NCBI GenBank assembly: GCA_963920575.1 | Contig: OY986968.1 | Coordinates: forward strand, 263,001-327,000 | From: Narthecium ossifragum | Taxonomy: Eukaryota; Streptophyta; Magnoliopsida; Dioscoreales; Nartheciaceae | Direction of reading: 5' to 3' | DNA: 64,000 bases | In this document: positions 25,083-37,457 of the stretch, piece after piece | Layout of the letters: each line of letters opens with the position of its first letter | Position numbering within the stretch: position 1 is the stretch's first letter | Translations under genes and position numbers: made by a program | Notes under the pieces: generated by a model | Told to the model about the DNA's origin: nothing | Database searches by the model: none | The model's input: the letters and a program-made list of their open reading frames with translations, nothing else

Positions 25083-25790
25083 TGTTGGGGAATCTAAGGG
25101 GTCCCGACGATGCCGGAGATGCGCTAGATAATGACGGGGATGTCGTATCGGAAGATAAACAACCAAACCACAAAGAAAAGGAAAAAGTGGAGACAATGAT
25201 TTACGTGGAAAAACCTACCAGCAACAATTGGAAGGGAAAAAACCACGGGCAACAGAGGAAATCTTCACTATGAGAGAGAGATTACAAAGTACAAACCCTA
25301 GCAGAGACAAAGAGATCTCTCTATAGGGTTGCCTACTCACACATCTCTCACAATCCTCTCAATAACATCTCTACCACACAAAAGAAAACCTAAAAGCACT
25401 CTATTTATAGCCTCCAATGAATACAAATCCGGATTAAATATGAGTTATCGGATTTGCCCATCCAATAGAGAGGGATCGATCCCAATCAAGGGAAGGATCG
25501 ATCCTTGTATGCACGAGATCGATGAATTCCAAAATCCCGAGGAGGATCGATCCTACTATGTAGGAGCGATTGATCCGTCCCTCAAAATCTCAGTATCCCG
25601 AAGAAGATCGATCCAACCTTGATCTTTACAAACATGTGCCCTCTGTCTCTTTTGTTTTCAACTTAGGATCAATCCCTATTGGAGAGACGGATCGATCCGC
25701 TGATAAATATCAAAGAGAGATCAATCCTATATGACTGGAAGGATCGATCCTTCTCTTGCTGCCGTCATCTCATGGAAGGAAAAATCAACA
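25083..25790 (-). repeat. LTR (3' LTR of the minus-strand element)
   Basis: Starts TGTTGGGGAATC and ends AAAATCAACA. It holds repeated GGATCGATCC palindromes. It differs from its partner by scattered substitutions and lacks an 11-bp segment near 25610. Confidence 0.9.
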
Positions 25791-25800
25791 AACTCCCCCG
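25791..25800 (-). other. Polypurine tract
   Basis: On the minus strand it reads CGGGGGAGTT immediately before the 3' LTR, the expected plus-strand primer. Confidence 0.6.
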
Positions 25801-26185
25801 TCCGAAACATGAGGATAAGCCGTCGAACCTGGATACTCCATCAAGCTCAGAAACTTCATCAAACTCGGATTGCCATCGAATTCGGATTGCGCCGCCGTCA
25901 TGGCACCTCCAGTGCTGCCAGCTAGCCACTTTTATGTTGCCGTCGAAGTTGGATAGCACCATCAACCTCAGATCTATCATTGAACTCCGGATCTCCCATC
26001 GGATTCAGATCACCATCATCGAGAACTGTCCACCAAGTCTTGGATGTCGCCGTCAAGTCTTGATCTTCTCGGTTGCTTTCTTGCCTTCAAGTCACAGTAC
26101 ATCCCGGGCTTGTAACTCAGCTATCCTCGGCCGCTTCGATCGACCGGATACACCTCCTCGTGCTCCTAGCACGGAAGCTCCCCCG

Positions 26186-26890
26186 TCACCATACAGCTGG
26201 GTCTAGCGTGATGTTCGCGGTGCTCTCATCTTCACCATCATTAACCTTGTCATCTCTGACGTCATTCTTGTACTTCCTGCACTGCTTCTTTACATGGCCT
26301 GTCTTGCCACAGTAATAGCAAGTGACACTTTTTCTTCTGCCTTGGTTCACTGCCACCATAGACTCAGAGTCTATCTGCCTTGCTCCAGCAGCCTTTCGTC
26401 TGGTCTCTTCGTTAAGCAAACAGCCTGTAACTTGGCTCAGAGATACTACTCCGTCAGACACTGAGTTGCTGAGCGATACTACCAGACTCTCCCAAGAATC
26501 TGGCAAAGAACTAAGCAGGAGTGATGCCTTCGGGTCGCCATCCAAAACCATATTCACGGTATCAAGTTGATTGACAATGCTCTGGAACTCATTTAGGTAC
26601 TCGGCTATCGACCCTCCATCCTGGTACTTCAGATTCACAAGCCGTCGGATCAAGAAAGTTTTGTTTCCAACTGACTTCATCTCGTAAAGCTCGTGAAGCT
26701 TGTCTCAAAGATCTTTGGTTGTCGTCGTCGTCGACACGTGGTGGTAGACGCAATCTTCCAAACACTGTCGGATAGTCGCCAAGGCCTTCCTGTCAAGCTT
26801 GTTCCATTCTCCTTCCTCCATCTCTTTAGGATTCTTTTCTATTCCATGCAGAGGCTCGTAGAAATCCCTGCAGAATAGAAGATCATCCAT
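26186..26890 (-). pseudogene. Copia-type gag with one in-frame stop
   Basis: A single minus-strand frame of about 235 codons starts MDDLLFCRDFYEPLHG. It carries the helical Copia gag region (YLNEFQSIVNQL; SLPDSWESLVVSLSN) and ends with a CCHC zinc knuckle, CYYCGKTGHVKKQC. A TGA at about 26705-26707 interrupts the frame 61 codons in. An internal ATG 8 codons later could still start the C-terminal 164 aa. No protease or polymerase follows. The role is nucleocapsid assembly around retrotransposon RNA; this copy is probably non-functional. Confidence 0.85.
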
Positions 26891-27051
26891 CTTTGTCTTC
26901 TATAGGTTCCAGTTGTTTTCGTTGAGTAGATTCATCCGTAAAACATTGACGTCTATCTCGCTTCTGCCAGAATCCAACCGAGATGCTTCAGATCTTTGAT
27001 TAGTGACTCAGAATCTTGATCAGGGATTCGAATCCCCCTTATTCTCGGAAC

Positions 27052-27069
27052 CTAGGCTCTAGTACCACT
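27052..27069 (-). other. Primer-binding site
   Basis: Directly inside the 5' LTR, the minus strand reads AGTGGTACTAGAGCCTAG. This resembles the usual Copia site complementary to initiator-Met tRNA, with two apparent changes. Confidence 0.65.
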
Positions 27070-27788
27070 TGTTGGGGAATCTGAGGGGTCCCGGCGATGC
27101 CGGAGATACGCCAGATAGATACGGGGATGTCGTAGCAGAAGAGAAACAACCAAACCACAAAGAAAAGGAAAAAGTGGAGACAATGATTTACGTGGAAAAA
27201 CCTACCAGCAACAACTGGAAGGAATAAAACCACGGGCAGCAGAGGAAATCTTCACTATGAGAGAAAGATTACAAAGCCCAAACCCTAGCAGAGACAAAGA
27301 GATCTCTCTCTAGGGTTGCTTACTCTCACATCTCTCACAATCATCTCAATAACATCTCTACCACACAAAAGAAAGCCTAGAAGCACTCTATTTATAGCCT
27401 CCAACGAATACAAATCGGATTAAATCTGAGTCATCAGATTTGCCCATCCAATAGAGAGGGATCGATCCCACTCAAGGGAAGGATCGATCCTTGTATGCAC
27501 GAGATCAATGAATTCCAAAATCCCGAGGAGGATCGATCCTACTATGTAGGAGCGATCGATCCGTCCCTCAAAATCTCAGCATCCCGAAAAAGATCGATCT
27601 TCGGATCGATCCAACCTTGATCTTTACAAACAGATGCCCTCTGTCTCTTTTGTTTTCAACGTAGGATCGATCCCTCTTGGAGAGACGGATCGATCCGCTG
27701 ATAAATATCAAAGAGAGATCGATCCTACATGACTGGAAGGATCGATCATTCTCTTGTTGTCGTCATCTCGTGGGAGGAAAAATCAACA
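27070..27788 (-). repeat. LTR (5' LTR of the minus-strand element)
   Basis: Partner of 25083-25790, with the same ends and GGATCGATCC palindromes plus one extra 11-bp TTCGGATCGAT-like unit near 27600. A CTATTTATAG motif is a TATA-like element. Confidence 0.9.
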
Positions 27789-27793
27789 ATATC

Positions 27794-28470
27794 TCTCCAC
27801 TTTCTTGAACTCTCTCCAAACCCTAGCCGTCATAAGCACCGGCAGGTCCGGCACATACAAGAACAACCAAAAACCCTAGTTTACATCCCATTTTATAGAT
27901 GTTTACATCATGGCAATTAAACTAATCCAAACTGATTAGAATAATCATCACTGTCCGATCCGATGCTTGAGCAAAATTAGACACATACGAGTTGGTCTCG
28001 TATTCACTTAGGCTAACTCTAGTGGAGCTTGGGGCTTGCACAAATTAATAGCCCTTACATCATTTGGTTTTGACGTGGATCTCATCCACGTTATACTCAA
28101 AGTGAAATTAGGCCCCTCGACGCTCGAGAGTTCGAGCTCGAGTGAGTCAAAGCCTTGAGAGTTCGAGCTCGAGCATGCTTGACGTTCGCTCAACACTCAG
28201 GCAACTTCGACGAGCGATCTCAACACTTTGACGTCGAACATCCTTGACGCTCGCACCACGCCTCGACGCTTAACTCGTCTTCCGTTGACGAAGCCTCGAT
28301 CGAGGGACATGTCGATCGATGCCAAACTCATGAGGAGGGATACACAACAGAGCTCCCGAGCATCGTGTGTTTCACCTTGACCTCCTTTTTCTTCATGCTC
28401 GTACCGCTGTTGATTCTGATGGGAGGAAAAAAAACCCAATAAATACACCCGAAAAATTTCACGCATAAGA
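27794..28470 (-). repeat. Older LTR fragment, right part, and flanking repeats
   Basis: After the ATATC duplication the host sequence resumes (CTCTCCACTTTCTTGAAC). It carries CATTTTATAG and later TCGAGCTCGAG and TCGATCGA palindromes in the order expected of the related LTR. The end is not fixed; 28470 is a working limit. Confidence 0.45.
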
Positions 28471-31106
28471 AAACTCTCTCTAGATATTGCACAGAAAACT
28501 CATCCAATTTGGATAATTGATGTAAAATTTATGATCAAAATACTTCAGCTGTGTCAAATCTGAAGTATTTATTGACCGATTGACAATATTTATAAAATTA
28601 TAATTTGATATTGTTAATCGGCCAAATGACTTTAAGACTATATTTATGACTAACACCGATAAATGCACCCGAAAATTCCACCCATAGGAAAACTCTCTCA
28701 GTATATTGTATAGAAAACTCTCTCTTTGCCTTTCTCCTTCAGCCCATCGTACAATTAAGTACTTATTAATCATGCATCGCACATGATGGACTAACGGAAT
28801 ATACGCAAACACCAGTCAAAAAACCTATTACTACAACTGGTGTACATTATACGAGTCCCAATGGACTGGCATCAGGCCCACTTGATCCACATGCATCTAA
28901 GTGGTCCATATTATCCGATGGAGCTCAACAACCCCGGCCACGGGCGGCCAAGCCAGCTAGGCCGCCCGGTGGATCTCTTGGCATTGATCTATTCTAGCTT
29001 AACTCCACTAATCAGTAATAAGCGTTAATAATTAGTTCCCATGTGTAAAAATCCTTGGTCCTTTTTGTATCATCCTCGCTGATCAGCTCTTGCTTTGCAG
29101 TGTACGTTGGGTACTTGGTTTTCCCAAGAAGAAGGATGGCGGGGGTATCTTTTGCTTGGTTTTGCTTGTTGGAGTGAGCATCTCTCTCCAGCTCTCCAAT
29201 CCAAGCCGAGAAAGGCTGAGATGCCTATGCTTAGGATGGGATGGGGTGCCCCTAATTCTCAGGGCCAAATATAAAAATGGCGTAGCAGCAGCCTTTTCTC
29301 ATACGGCTGCTGCCTGGATGCACGATAAAAACCCAGTTCAACAGGAGGATTTCATAGGAAGCTGTGCATGCCATTTATATTTACTATAAAAAAGGACTAG
29401 TACTCTGGCTCTCTTGTGCTGATCGAGTTTGGGGATTTGCAGGTTTGGTTAATACTCTCTCCTCTCAAGATGGGCCACTCGATCTCGTGAACGATATACT
29501 AGTTTCACATCTACTTTTTTTTTTATTTTTCCATGGCATAGGTAGGTGAAAAAATAATGGCTACAAAAATATAAAATATAATGGTGCATGGGAAACCCAT
29601 ATGCATGAATGAAATGTGTGTAATGAGAGAGAGAGAGAGAGAGAGAGAGGGCAGAGAGTGGTTTGGGTCATGTGTACTGGGCAGCAGGCCTAGGATGCAA
29701 GGCTAGGCTGTTCTAATCCAAAGCGGGGAAAGAAGCAAGCAGCCAACGGAGGAACGGACAAGAAAAAGGTTCTTTGCATGCATGTGACACCCCTTTTTTT
29801 TTTTTGTCTCCAGTTGGCTTGCTTGCTTGTGTTTCTAGGCTCAATCACTTCTCCACCCTGCTTCACTGGTCCAGTCACTTCAGCTTCCTCTGCAACCAGC
29901 TAGTTTTAACTTTTTGTGAAGGATTCAAGAAGGGTGTGGTCACCCCCTCCTCTCCTCTCCTCTCCCCTCCCCCTTATATAATTTTATGGGATTATAAACT
30001 TTACACAAATCTTTTTCCCCCATGAATTATCCATTTTAAAAGGTGTAAATAAATAAAAGGCAGTGCAGTGGCCGTTTTTACTGGCAAATTACAATAATGG
30101 ATAAGGTGAAGAAGAAGTCACACAAAATATACACCGGGAGTGACGTGATCCCACCTTTTATTAATTAAAAGAAATGAAGAACAAAGCCAGAAAATTGGAA
30201 AAAGACTGACGCCTTCTGGCGTCTTTTTCTTGTATAATTCTGTCCGTTATCATGACCCCGGTCATACTTTTATGAATTTTTTTTTTTTTTTTTTCTGGGT
30301 TTGGGAGGAGCTCCACATGGCCCCCCCTCTCTCCCCGCACACAGCACACTTGGCCGTTTGCAATCGCCCATTGCGTGTTTGGTTGCTTAGCAGTCGCTTT
30401 TCTTTCTACCTCATTGCTGTGGATAGGTATCATTAGAGAGTGGTTGTAAAGGAAAACAATCAATCAATCCCCAGTCTTTGTGGCTTCAGGTGCAAGGTTA
30501 TCACCAAATCCATTACCACATTGTCTAGGTGGGTTCTCTCTCATTTCTCAATCATCAAAGGGGAGTGAAGCAAGAGAAAGCTGTAAAAAAGCTGGCTTCT
30601 TGGGTGTGATTTTGGCCGGAACGGTGAAAGGTGGTGGAATTCGTGTTTTTTGGAGCATTTTCTCGCTGGTTCCTGATCTTGGTATTGGCTGTCTTGTTGG
30701 AATTATCTAGGAAAGTGGTCGTTTTCCTCTTGCATTTTGTTCTGTCGTAAAGAGAGGCTCTCGGATGGAGTATGACTTCCAATGCAGTCGGTCGCCTTTG
30801 TTGGTGTCTATGCTGAAATAGAGAAGTTTCTCATTGGGGTTTTGGTTTTGAGAGGCTCCCTGAGAGAAATTTGTTGGAAAGGTGGTGCCTTTTTGTGTGT
30901 AAAGTGGTCTTCGACTGCGGTCCTGTCTTCATTGCTCCAAAGTCTTGGAGTCAGTGCTGCACAAATCTGCCAGAATTGGCGGAGTTCTGTTGGGATTTTC
31001 TAGTGAGATGTTTTCTGGATTGGAGTTTGGTGTCGTAGATATGGAAGCGGTGAGTACTGGATCGTGGTTGTGATTTAAAGCAGTGGGGGTGGAGTTTGGG
31101 CATAAC
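28471..31106. other. Intergenic and upstream region of the receptor kinase
   Basis: No separate gene is seen. A segment of about 60 bp containing CACCCGAAAA and GAAAACTCTCTC recurs at about 28448 and 28664, around a short inverted ACCGATTGACAATAT/ATATTGTTAATCGG pair. A (GA)n tract lies at 29623-29649 and a T run near 30280. Bases from about 30.4 kb probably include the 5' UTR of the receptor kinase; several short upstream reading frames are present. Confidence 0.5.
29623..29649. repeat. (GA)n microsatellite
   Basis: An almost perfect GA run of about 27 bp. Confidence 0.9.
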
Positions 31107-34100
31107 ATGGAAGGAGAGAAAGGTTTCTTCTGCTGGGTGCTGGTCTCGCTGCTTGTGATACTATTGAATGTCGCCTCTGCGACTCTTTCTCCTTCGGGGA
31201 TAAACTATGAAGGTCAGTACGAATCTCGATCTTTTTCTTGCTTAACACACTATTTTCTAATCTAGATCACTCCACTGCTCTGAGATGAAGGCAAAGCCTT
31301 TGGGAGAAATGGCGTTCTTCAAGATGACTTAGGTTTCACATCTAGTAAAACTCCAAAGATTTGTAGCTGGATTACTTCACTAAAGTTAGCTATATCGTTA
31401 CCACCTAGAGATTGTTCATTGTATTAGGTTCTATGTTCATGAAGTCCAGCTTTTTTAGTTTTTATTTTATTTTATAAATCTAATGGAACTTTGGTGCTTT
31501 TTAATGAGTATTGACGACATGATCGCTATGTCTGCTGGGATATTTGTATCTTGGATACGAAGGAATGGTCGTATCAAGGAGTTGTTGACACCATTACTGA
31601 TGATCTCGGCAACATTGTCATCCTCCCCGTTGTAGGGCTGTATATTGTCTATTCCTGTGTTTCTTTCCCTTTTTTAGGGTATCTATTTTGATGCAGGAGG
31701 TATGCAAATCAACTACATTGAGCTAAGACATTGATCCATGCTCACAAGTTTCCTCCGTAAAACTGACCCCACTAGTTTTGGGAACAACTTAACTGGGATC
31801 TTTCTTTAGCACCCTTCCAAATCAAGCAAAGCACCCTGTGATTTCCACTTGAAACTGGACCAATCCATTGGAATGGACTAGCAGCCCCATCATTTTCAAT
31901 ATTGAGTAAAAAAGGCTTAAAGCAAATCCTGTTCCTGCTTGGAAGCAAAATTCCAACGGCCATGTCCATGTCTTGAGCTGATTCAGATGTTCAAGGATAT
32001 TACCTCATTCCTTTCATAATTCGTGTGCAGAAGCCACTTAAAAAAGCCCAAACAATCAAACCTGGGTTCTCATAAGCTCAAAGCCAGCACCAGATTTTCT
32101 GGCGGTGAAGAGTTGATGATTGCCATTTGAAAGTAGGCTCTCGTTCTAATTTGAGTTTGTGGAAGCCGGTCTACTTAACACTCTACGTCAATGGCCAACA
32201 AAAATTGCATTTTTCAACTTTTGCCACTTCCCACTTGTTGCATTTACCATTAGCCTTTTTCTGGTTGTCCAGTTGAGAACTGCACTAGAGCAATACTTTG
32301 CTTCATCTATTCATTCACACTAAAGTTACATTTTTTGATATCGCCGATTGCGAATTCAGCTACACTGTTATTCTTATGCTCGTTTTGGATGTCAAGTTAC
32401 TATTCTTTATATTTGCTTGATATTTGCTTATTTTCTTATATTCTGCAGAACAGATTTTGATCATCTGTGATTGCTTCCTCTATGTAATATTGCCTTTTGT
32501 AACATCTAGCTTGCAATCTCTTTCCTATTAGTGCAGTTGTGGCATTAGTGGCCATAAAGATGGAGTTAAATGACCCATACAATGTTCTGGAGAACTGGGA
32601 TGTTAACTCGGTGGATCCATGTAGCTGGAGGATGGTTACCTGCTCTGTTGATGGATATGTCTCTGCATTGTAAGAAAATGTTCCATTCTTTCTTCTTTTG
32701 TTAGTTTAGCTCTCAAGTAAGTTGCAGTAGGGGACAATATGGTTATTTATCTTACTAGCCGGGATTTTAGTTGGTGATGTGCTTTCTTTCCTTCCTTCTT
32801 CATATTTGCAGGGGACTACCCAGCCAAAGCTTGTCTGGTACTCTATCACCTGGGATCGGAAACCTTACAAATCTGCAGTCTGTGTAAGTGGGAACACCCT
32901 TTTAGTTCAAATAAAACAAGTCTAGACTAGAAAGAATAGTATAGTTTCGCTGCACGAGCATAGCGATCAGAAGCAGGCAGACGTATGTTGACTTGTTCCT
33001 ATGAATCTATGATGCAATCAACCACTATTCTTCTCCTATTTATTAAAATCCCAACCACTCAAGTTCTTGAATCTGTGTTAAGTAAGAAATCAATATTACA
33101 ATACAGATATTTGTTCTGGAAATGACATGTGGTTGTTTTGTCAATAGACTGCTGCAAAACAATGCATTATCTGGACCTATCCCTGCTGAGATTGGAAAAT
33201 TGTTGAAGCTACAAACACTGGATCTTTCTGACAATCAGTTTAGTGGAGGAATACCGAGTTCTTTGGGAGATCTGAGAAACCTGAATTATCTGTAAGTTTT
33301 TCATGTCCATATTTATCCTCTTATTTTGAAGGCTAATTTCAGATGAAGCACCTAAAGAATCAGATGTTTCATGTCCTTATTCACAATCGCTCAGAATTCA
33401 AGCTTACAATTTTTTCTTCTTTTATCGTGGCTATGAACATGCTAGGCGATTAAATAACAATAGCCTCGCTGGACCCTGTCCTGATTCACTGGCGAACATC
33501 AAAGGACTCACTCTCCTGTATGTCAATGCATCCCCCAACTCTGTTTTTTCTTAACATATTGAACTTTCCTACGTCTTTTCTCTGTCCATAGCATTGCCAA
33601 ATGCAACTTTTAGGGTTGTGACTGAACATCATACCACTTTCAGGGATCTTTCTTATAACAATTTGAGTGGTTCTTTACCAACATTGTCTGCAAGAACTTT
33701 TAAGTAAGCCATTTCACTTGGTTCTGCATTTCCTCTGCTTTTTGTGCTGTTATTACTGGTATCTTAACAGTGATTTACCTCATCCTTTAGCAGCATTGTT
33801 GGAAATCCTCTAATTTGTGGGGTAAATTCCAAAAACAACTGTTCTGTGTCCCAAGATCCACTATCATTTCCACCAGATGATCTAAAGAGTAAGTTTTAGT
33901 TTATATGTGATTTTTATTCCGGACAGTAGTGATGTCACTTTTGCTGACCTTATTTCAGCATTTTGAATGATTTCCTTAACTGTCTTGACAAATAGGCATC
34001 TTGAATTTCTCAGATCAGCAAGAGCCTCGAGGGACAAAAAACCATCACGTGGCTATTGCATTTGGTGCTAGTGTTGGCTCTGTTTCTTTAGTAATTGTTG

Positions 34101-37060
34101 CTGTTTTTTTGTTTCTTTGGTGGCGGCACAGACACAATCAACAAATTTTCTTTGATGTGAATGGTTAGTATATCCCAGTCTTCACTTTGTCTTTATTATT
34201 ATCTGCTTTCCTCCTACGTTGATTGATACACAAAAAACATTTTATTGCAAAAACTGATGGCATCCAATGCATTCATCAAAGTCTTTGTTTCGGTTACCAA
34301 ATAGTCAGCAGTGTTTCCTTTTCTACTAAACACAGCATTTAAAATTACTATACTTTCAATTTATCAATGAGCTCCATTTTCTTGTGGAGAATCAATACCT
34401 GATTCCTTGATAATGGGGTGAACGGGCTATTGAGGTGTTACTACAAGTAATCACAAGCATATCCGGGAGAAGTTCCATACACCTTTGTGGAGATTCTATA
34501 TTCAAATGACTTTCAAAATTTTTTTGCTGCCATGGTATAGCCAGTTTACAGTTATTTTTTCCCCATATTTTCTGTATTTGCATCAGGATTTTATTCCACC
34601 TGCCATTCTACTTAACAGCAAGGCTTTCTATCACGAGCCAATTTTCTATATTTGTGTTGTCCAATTAGTGAAGGTTTTATCTTGACTTTCCAATTCCAAC
34701 ACTTAAACAATTTCAGTGGCAAGTTGTTGTGTCTATGCACATTTATGTAGTCAATGATTTTCCTTATCCCTCCATCTGCCAACCCCTTCTGTCCTGGCAA
34801 CTTATTTGTATATCAGGTTGTTCGTTCCATTTGTTGCTGTAAGATTATGGTATGAGTCCCTTCATATCTTGACTGGATTGGTAAGAGTTAGCCTTCTCGT
34901 AGCTTCTTGATTCTCAAGACACGTTGAACCATGACAGTAAAAGATGTGGTCTTTTTATACGAGCCTCACAAGTCTATGTTGTATTCTTGTAATTGGAGGT
35001 TTTCACCACGAACAATTCTGCTTAACATACTCCACTTGTCACCAACTATTACTAACAGTATGTGTTCACACGAGTATTGCACTTCTTAATTGAACAGCTT
35101 TTAAACTTACACTAGAGTTGGCTTGATTTTGATGTGAAAATTATAGAAACTACGTCTTTTAACTAGTGTCTCCATTTGATACTTTGCAGATCAACATGAC
35201 CCAGAAGTATGCTTGGGTCATCTAAAGCGTTTTTCTTTGAAGGAGCTTAGAGCTGCCACGAATCACTTCAATCCCAAAAATATTCTAGGGAAAGGGGGAT
35301 ATAGTGTCGTCTACAAAGGATACTTACGTGATGGTACCATTGTAGCCGTTAAAAGATTGAAAGACTACAATGCTATTGGGGGGGAAATCCAATTCCAAAC
35401 AGAAGTTGAAATGATCAGCTTGGCTGTACATCGGAATCTTCTCAGGCTTTGTGGGTTTTGCACAACAGAGAATGAGAGATTGCTTGTCTACCCATATATG
35501 CCAAATGGGAGTGTTGCTTCTCAGTTAAGAGGTAAATCCTGTTAAGTGACATTTATCTTGCTTGATAACGTGTATGATGTTGTGGTGTTCTTGCTTTGCA
35601 TAAGTTCGCATTTACATAATAATATACTATCTGATATAGATCCCCTAGGATAATATATATTTTAGTGTGTTTGATATTTGAAAATAAGCCTGCACCTTTT
35701 GACTCCTTCTTCAGCTCTTAAGATTTCTTCCATAAAAAGTTAGTGGTCATACTACCAATAAATTCCTCACTTTCTAGGGGTCTTATCGAGTATTGAACAA
35801 TATGATAAAGCTGCATCTACACTCATCATACTAGTAGCTAGGCCAAGTGTCATTGTATCATCTCAACCAACAATCTGAGATCATTTTTTAGCTACCAAAA
35901 TTCTCTGGTTTTGCTTATATCCGTTGCTTTACTGTTTGTCAGAACATGTTCATGGTAGGCCAGCATTAGACTGGCCGAGTCGAAAGAGAATCGCACTAGG
36001 GACTGCAAGGGGATTGTTGTATTTGCACGAGCAGTGTGATCCTAAGATAATACACCGAGATGTCAAAGCTGCTAATATTCTTCTTGATGAAGAATTTGAA
36101 GCAGTAGTAGGAGACTTTGGATTGGCAAAGCTTTTAGATCACAAGGAATCACATGTTACTACGGCAGTTCGTGGGACAGTTGGCCACATAGCACCAGAGT
36201 ATTTGTCAACAGGCCAGTCATCGGAAAAGACTGATGTTTTTGGCTTTGGCATCTTACTTCTAGAGTTGATTACTGGCCAGAAAGCATTAGATTTTGGACG
36301 GGCAGCGAATCAGAAAGGTGTAATGCTTGATTGGGTGAGTTCTATTTTCATGCTCTTCCATCTCATTTTTCTTCTGCATTTCGTGAAAAAACAGTACCTA
36401 TTCATCATTATTAACTCGAATGTCACATAGTCAGAAGCTCTGATCTGCATTTATGTAGTCCAAAAATTTTGAGATTATAATAGCCACTTTGGAATTTGGT
36501 ACAAACATATGCACTATGGATGAACCAGGAATTACTGTGCCAGCGATTCAATGGCACAGTGGTAATTATATTTCTCTCAATGAGAGGATCTATCCCTGTG
36601 GCGGCCGACATGATACTTGCCACTGGCATAGTAATTCTTGGTATGAAGAAAAGATGAAGACTGGATGTCTCTAACCTTAATTCATAAGATTTGGACAGCG
36701 AGGCCATTGTGCATAAACACTAACGAATGCTATGTGCAGGTAAAGAAGCTCCATCAAGAGGAGAAGCTGCATATGATGGTGGACAAGGACCTAAAGAACA
36801 TCTACGACAGGGTGGAGTTAGAGGAGATGGTCCAAGTGGCCTTATTATGCACGCAGTACCACCCCTCTCATCGACCCAAGATGTCGGAAGTGGTGAGGAT
36901 GTTGGAAGGAGATGGCCTGGCGGAGAAGTGGGAAGCCTCCAAAAAACAGCATGACACGCCCAAGTCCCAGTCCTGTGAGCAACCACCTCCAAAGTACTTG
37001 GACCTTGTCGAGGAGTCTTCTCTCGTCGTCGAAGCCATTGAGCTTTCTGGCCCTAGATGA
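31107..37060 (+). CDS. CIK4: LRR-II receptor-like kinase of the CIK4/At5g45780 type (11 exons)
   Basis: Plasma-membrane co-receptor kinase. Arabidopsis CIKs partner with CLV1/CLV2/RPK2-type receptors in CLE peptide signalling; that role is inferred here. Exons: 31107-31212, 32537-32669, 32812-32883, 33148-33291, 33446-33517, 33644-33703, 33791-33888, 33996-34163, 35190-35531, 35943-36334, 36740-37060; 1908 nt, 635 aa. Order: signal peptide (about 1-27), LRR N-cap with [11 protein letters not shown], about five LRRs on 72-nt or 144-nt exons, a juxtamembrane stretch, a transmembrane helix (about 247-268), then the kinase. The Gly loop [11 protein letters not shown] (318-328), Lys339, HRD Asp438 and DFG Asp456 are all intact, so an active kinase is expected. 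The GHLKRFS entry and the C-terminal [10 protein letters not shown] are hallmarks of this subgroup. The start is the first in-frame ATG, giving the signal peptide. Confidence 0.93.
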
Positions 37061-37457
37061 TACCTACAAAAGATTCAAGTGTACATCCCATGATTTTTGC
37101 CAAAATATATAGATGGAGGAAAGCTTTTTCCCCTTCTTTTTAGTTTTTTTCTTGATCTTGAGTGAAGGCTTTTGGGTGAAGAAAGGTTTCGTTGGTGGTT
37201 ATGTTTTGTTTGCCTTGCTTGTCATTCATCTCTATCGAGGGTAAGGACCAAGAGCACTCACATCAGCTCCATCAAACTCATCTCTTTCCTATTATAGGGT
37301 ATGAGATTTGGAGAAGTGGCAAAAAAAGGCTGCATCAGTCTCCTATCTCTACCCTAAAATAGAGAAGAGCTACAGTGCAGATTCCTTTTCCTTTTTTATT
37401 TTATTATAAACCTATGAAAGTAGTCTTCTAAGAAATAAAACCCCCCTCTTTTTTTTA
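37061..37457 (+). other. 3' flank of the receptor kinase gene
   Basis: T-rich 3' UTR-like sequence to about 37.24 kb, then repeat-like DNA (AGAGCACTCACATCAGCTCC) of a kind often seen at ends of plant TIR elements. No gene is seen. Confidence 0.5.

Larger units (their letters stand above)
25083..27788 (-). mobile_element. Gag-only Copia-type LTR retrotransposon (TR-GAG-like)
   Basis: Two direct LTRs (25083-25790, 708 bp; 27070-27788, 719 bp) with TG...CA ends enclose only 1279 bp. The element is flanked by a perfect 5-bp target duplication ATATC (25078-25082 and 27789-27793). It is oriented on the minus strand. A primer-binding site resembling the initiator-Met tRNA complement (TGGTACTAGAGCC) abuts the 27.07-kb LTR, and a purine tract (GGGGGAGTT) abuts the other. 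The interior codes only for a broken gag; protease, integrase and reverse transcriptase are absent, so it must have been moved in trans. Confidence 0.9.

Noticed and set aside
30205..30232. Hairpin GACGCC-TTCT-GGCGTC followed by T run as a bacterial-type terminator
   Set aside because: The window is plant nuclear DNA; rho-independent termination does not apply, and no gene ends there.
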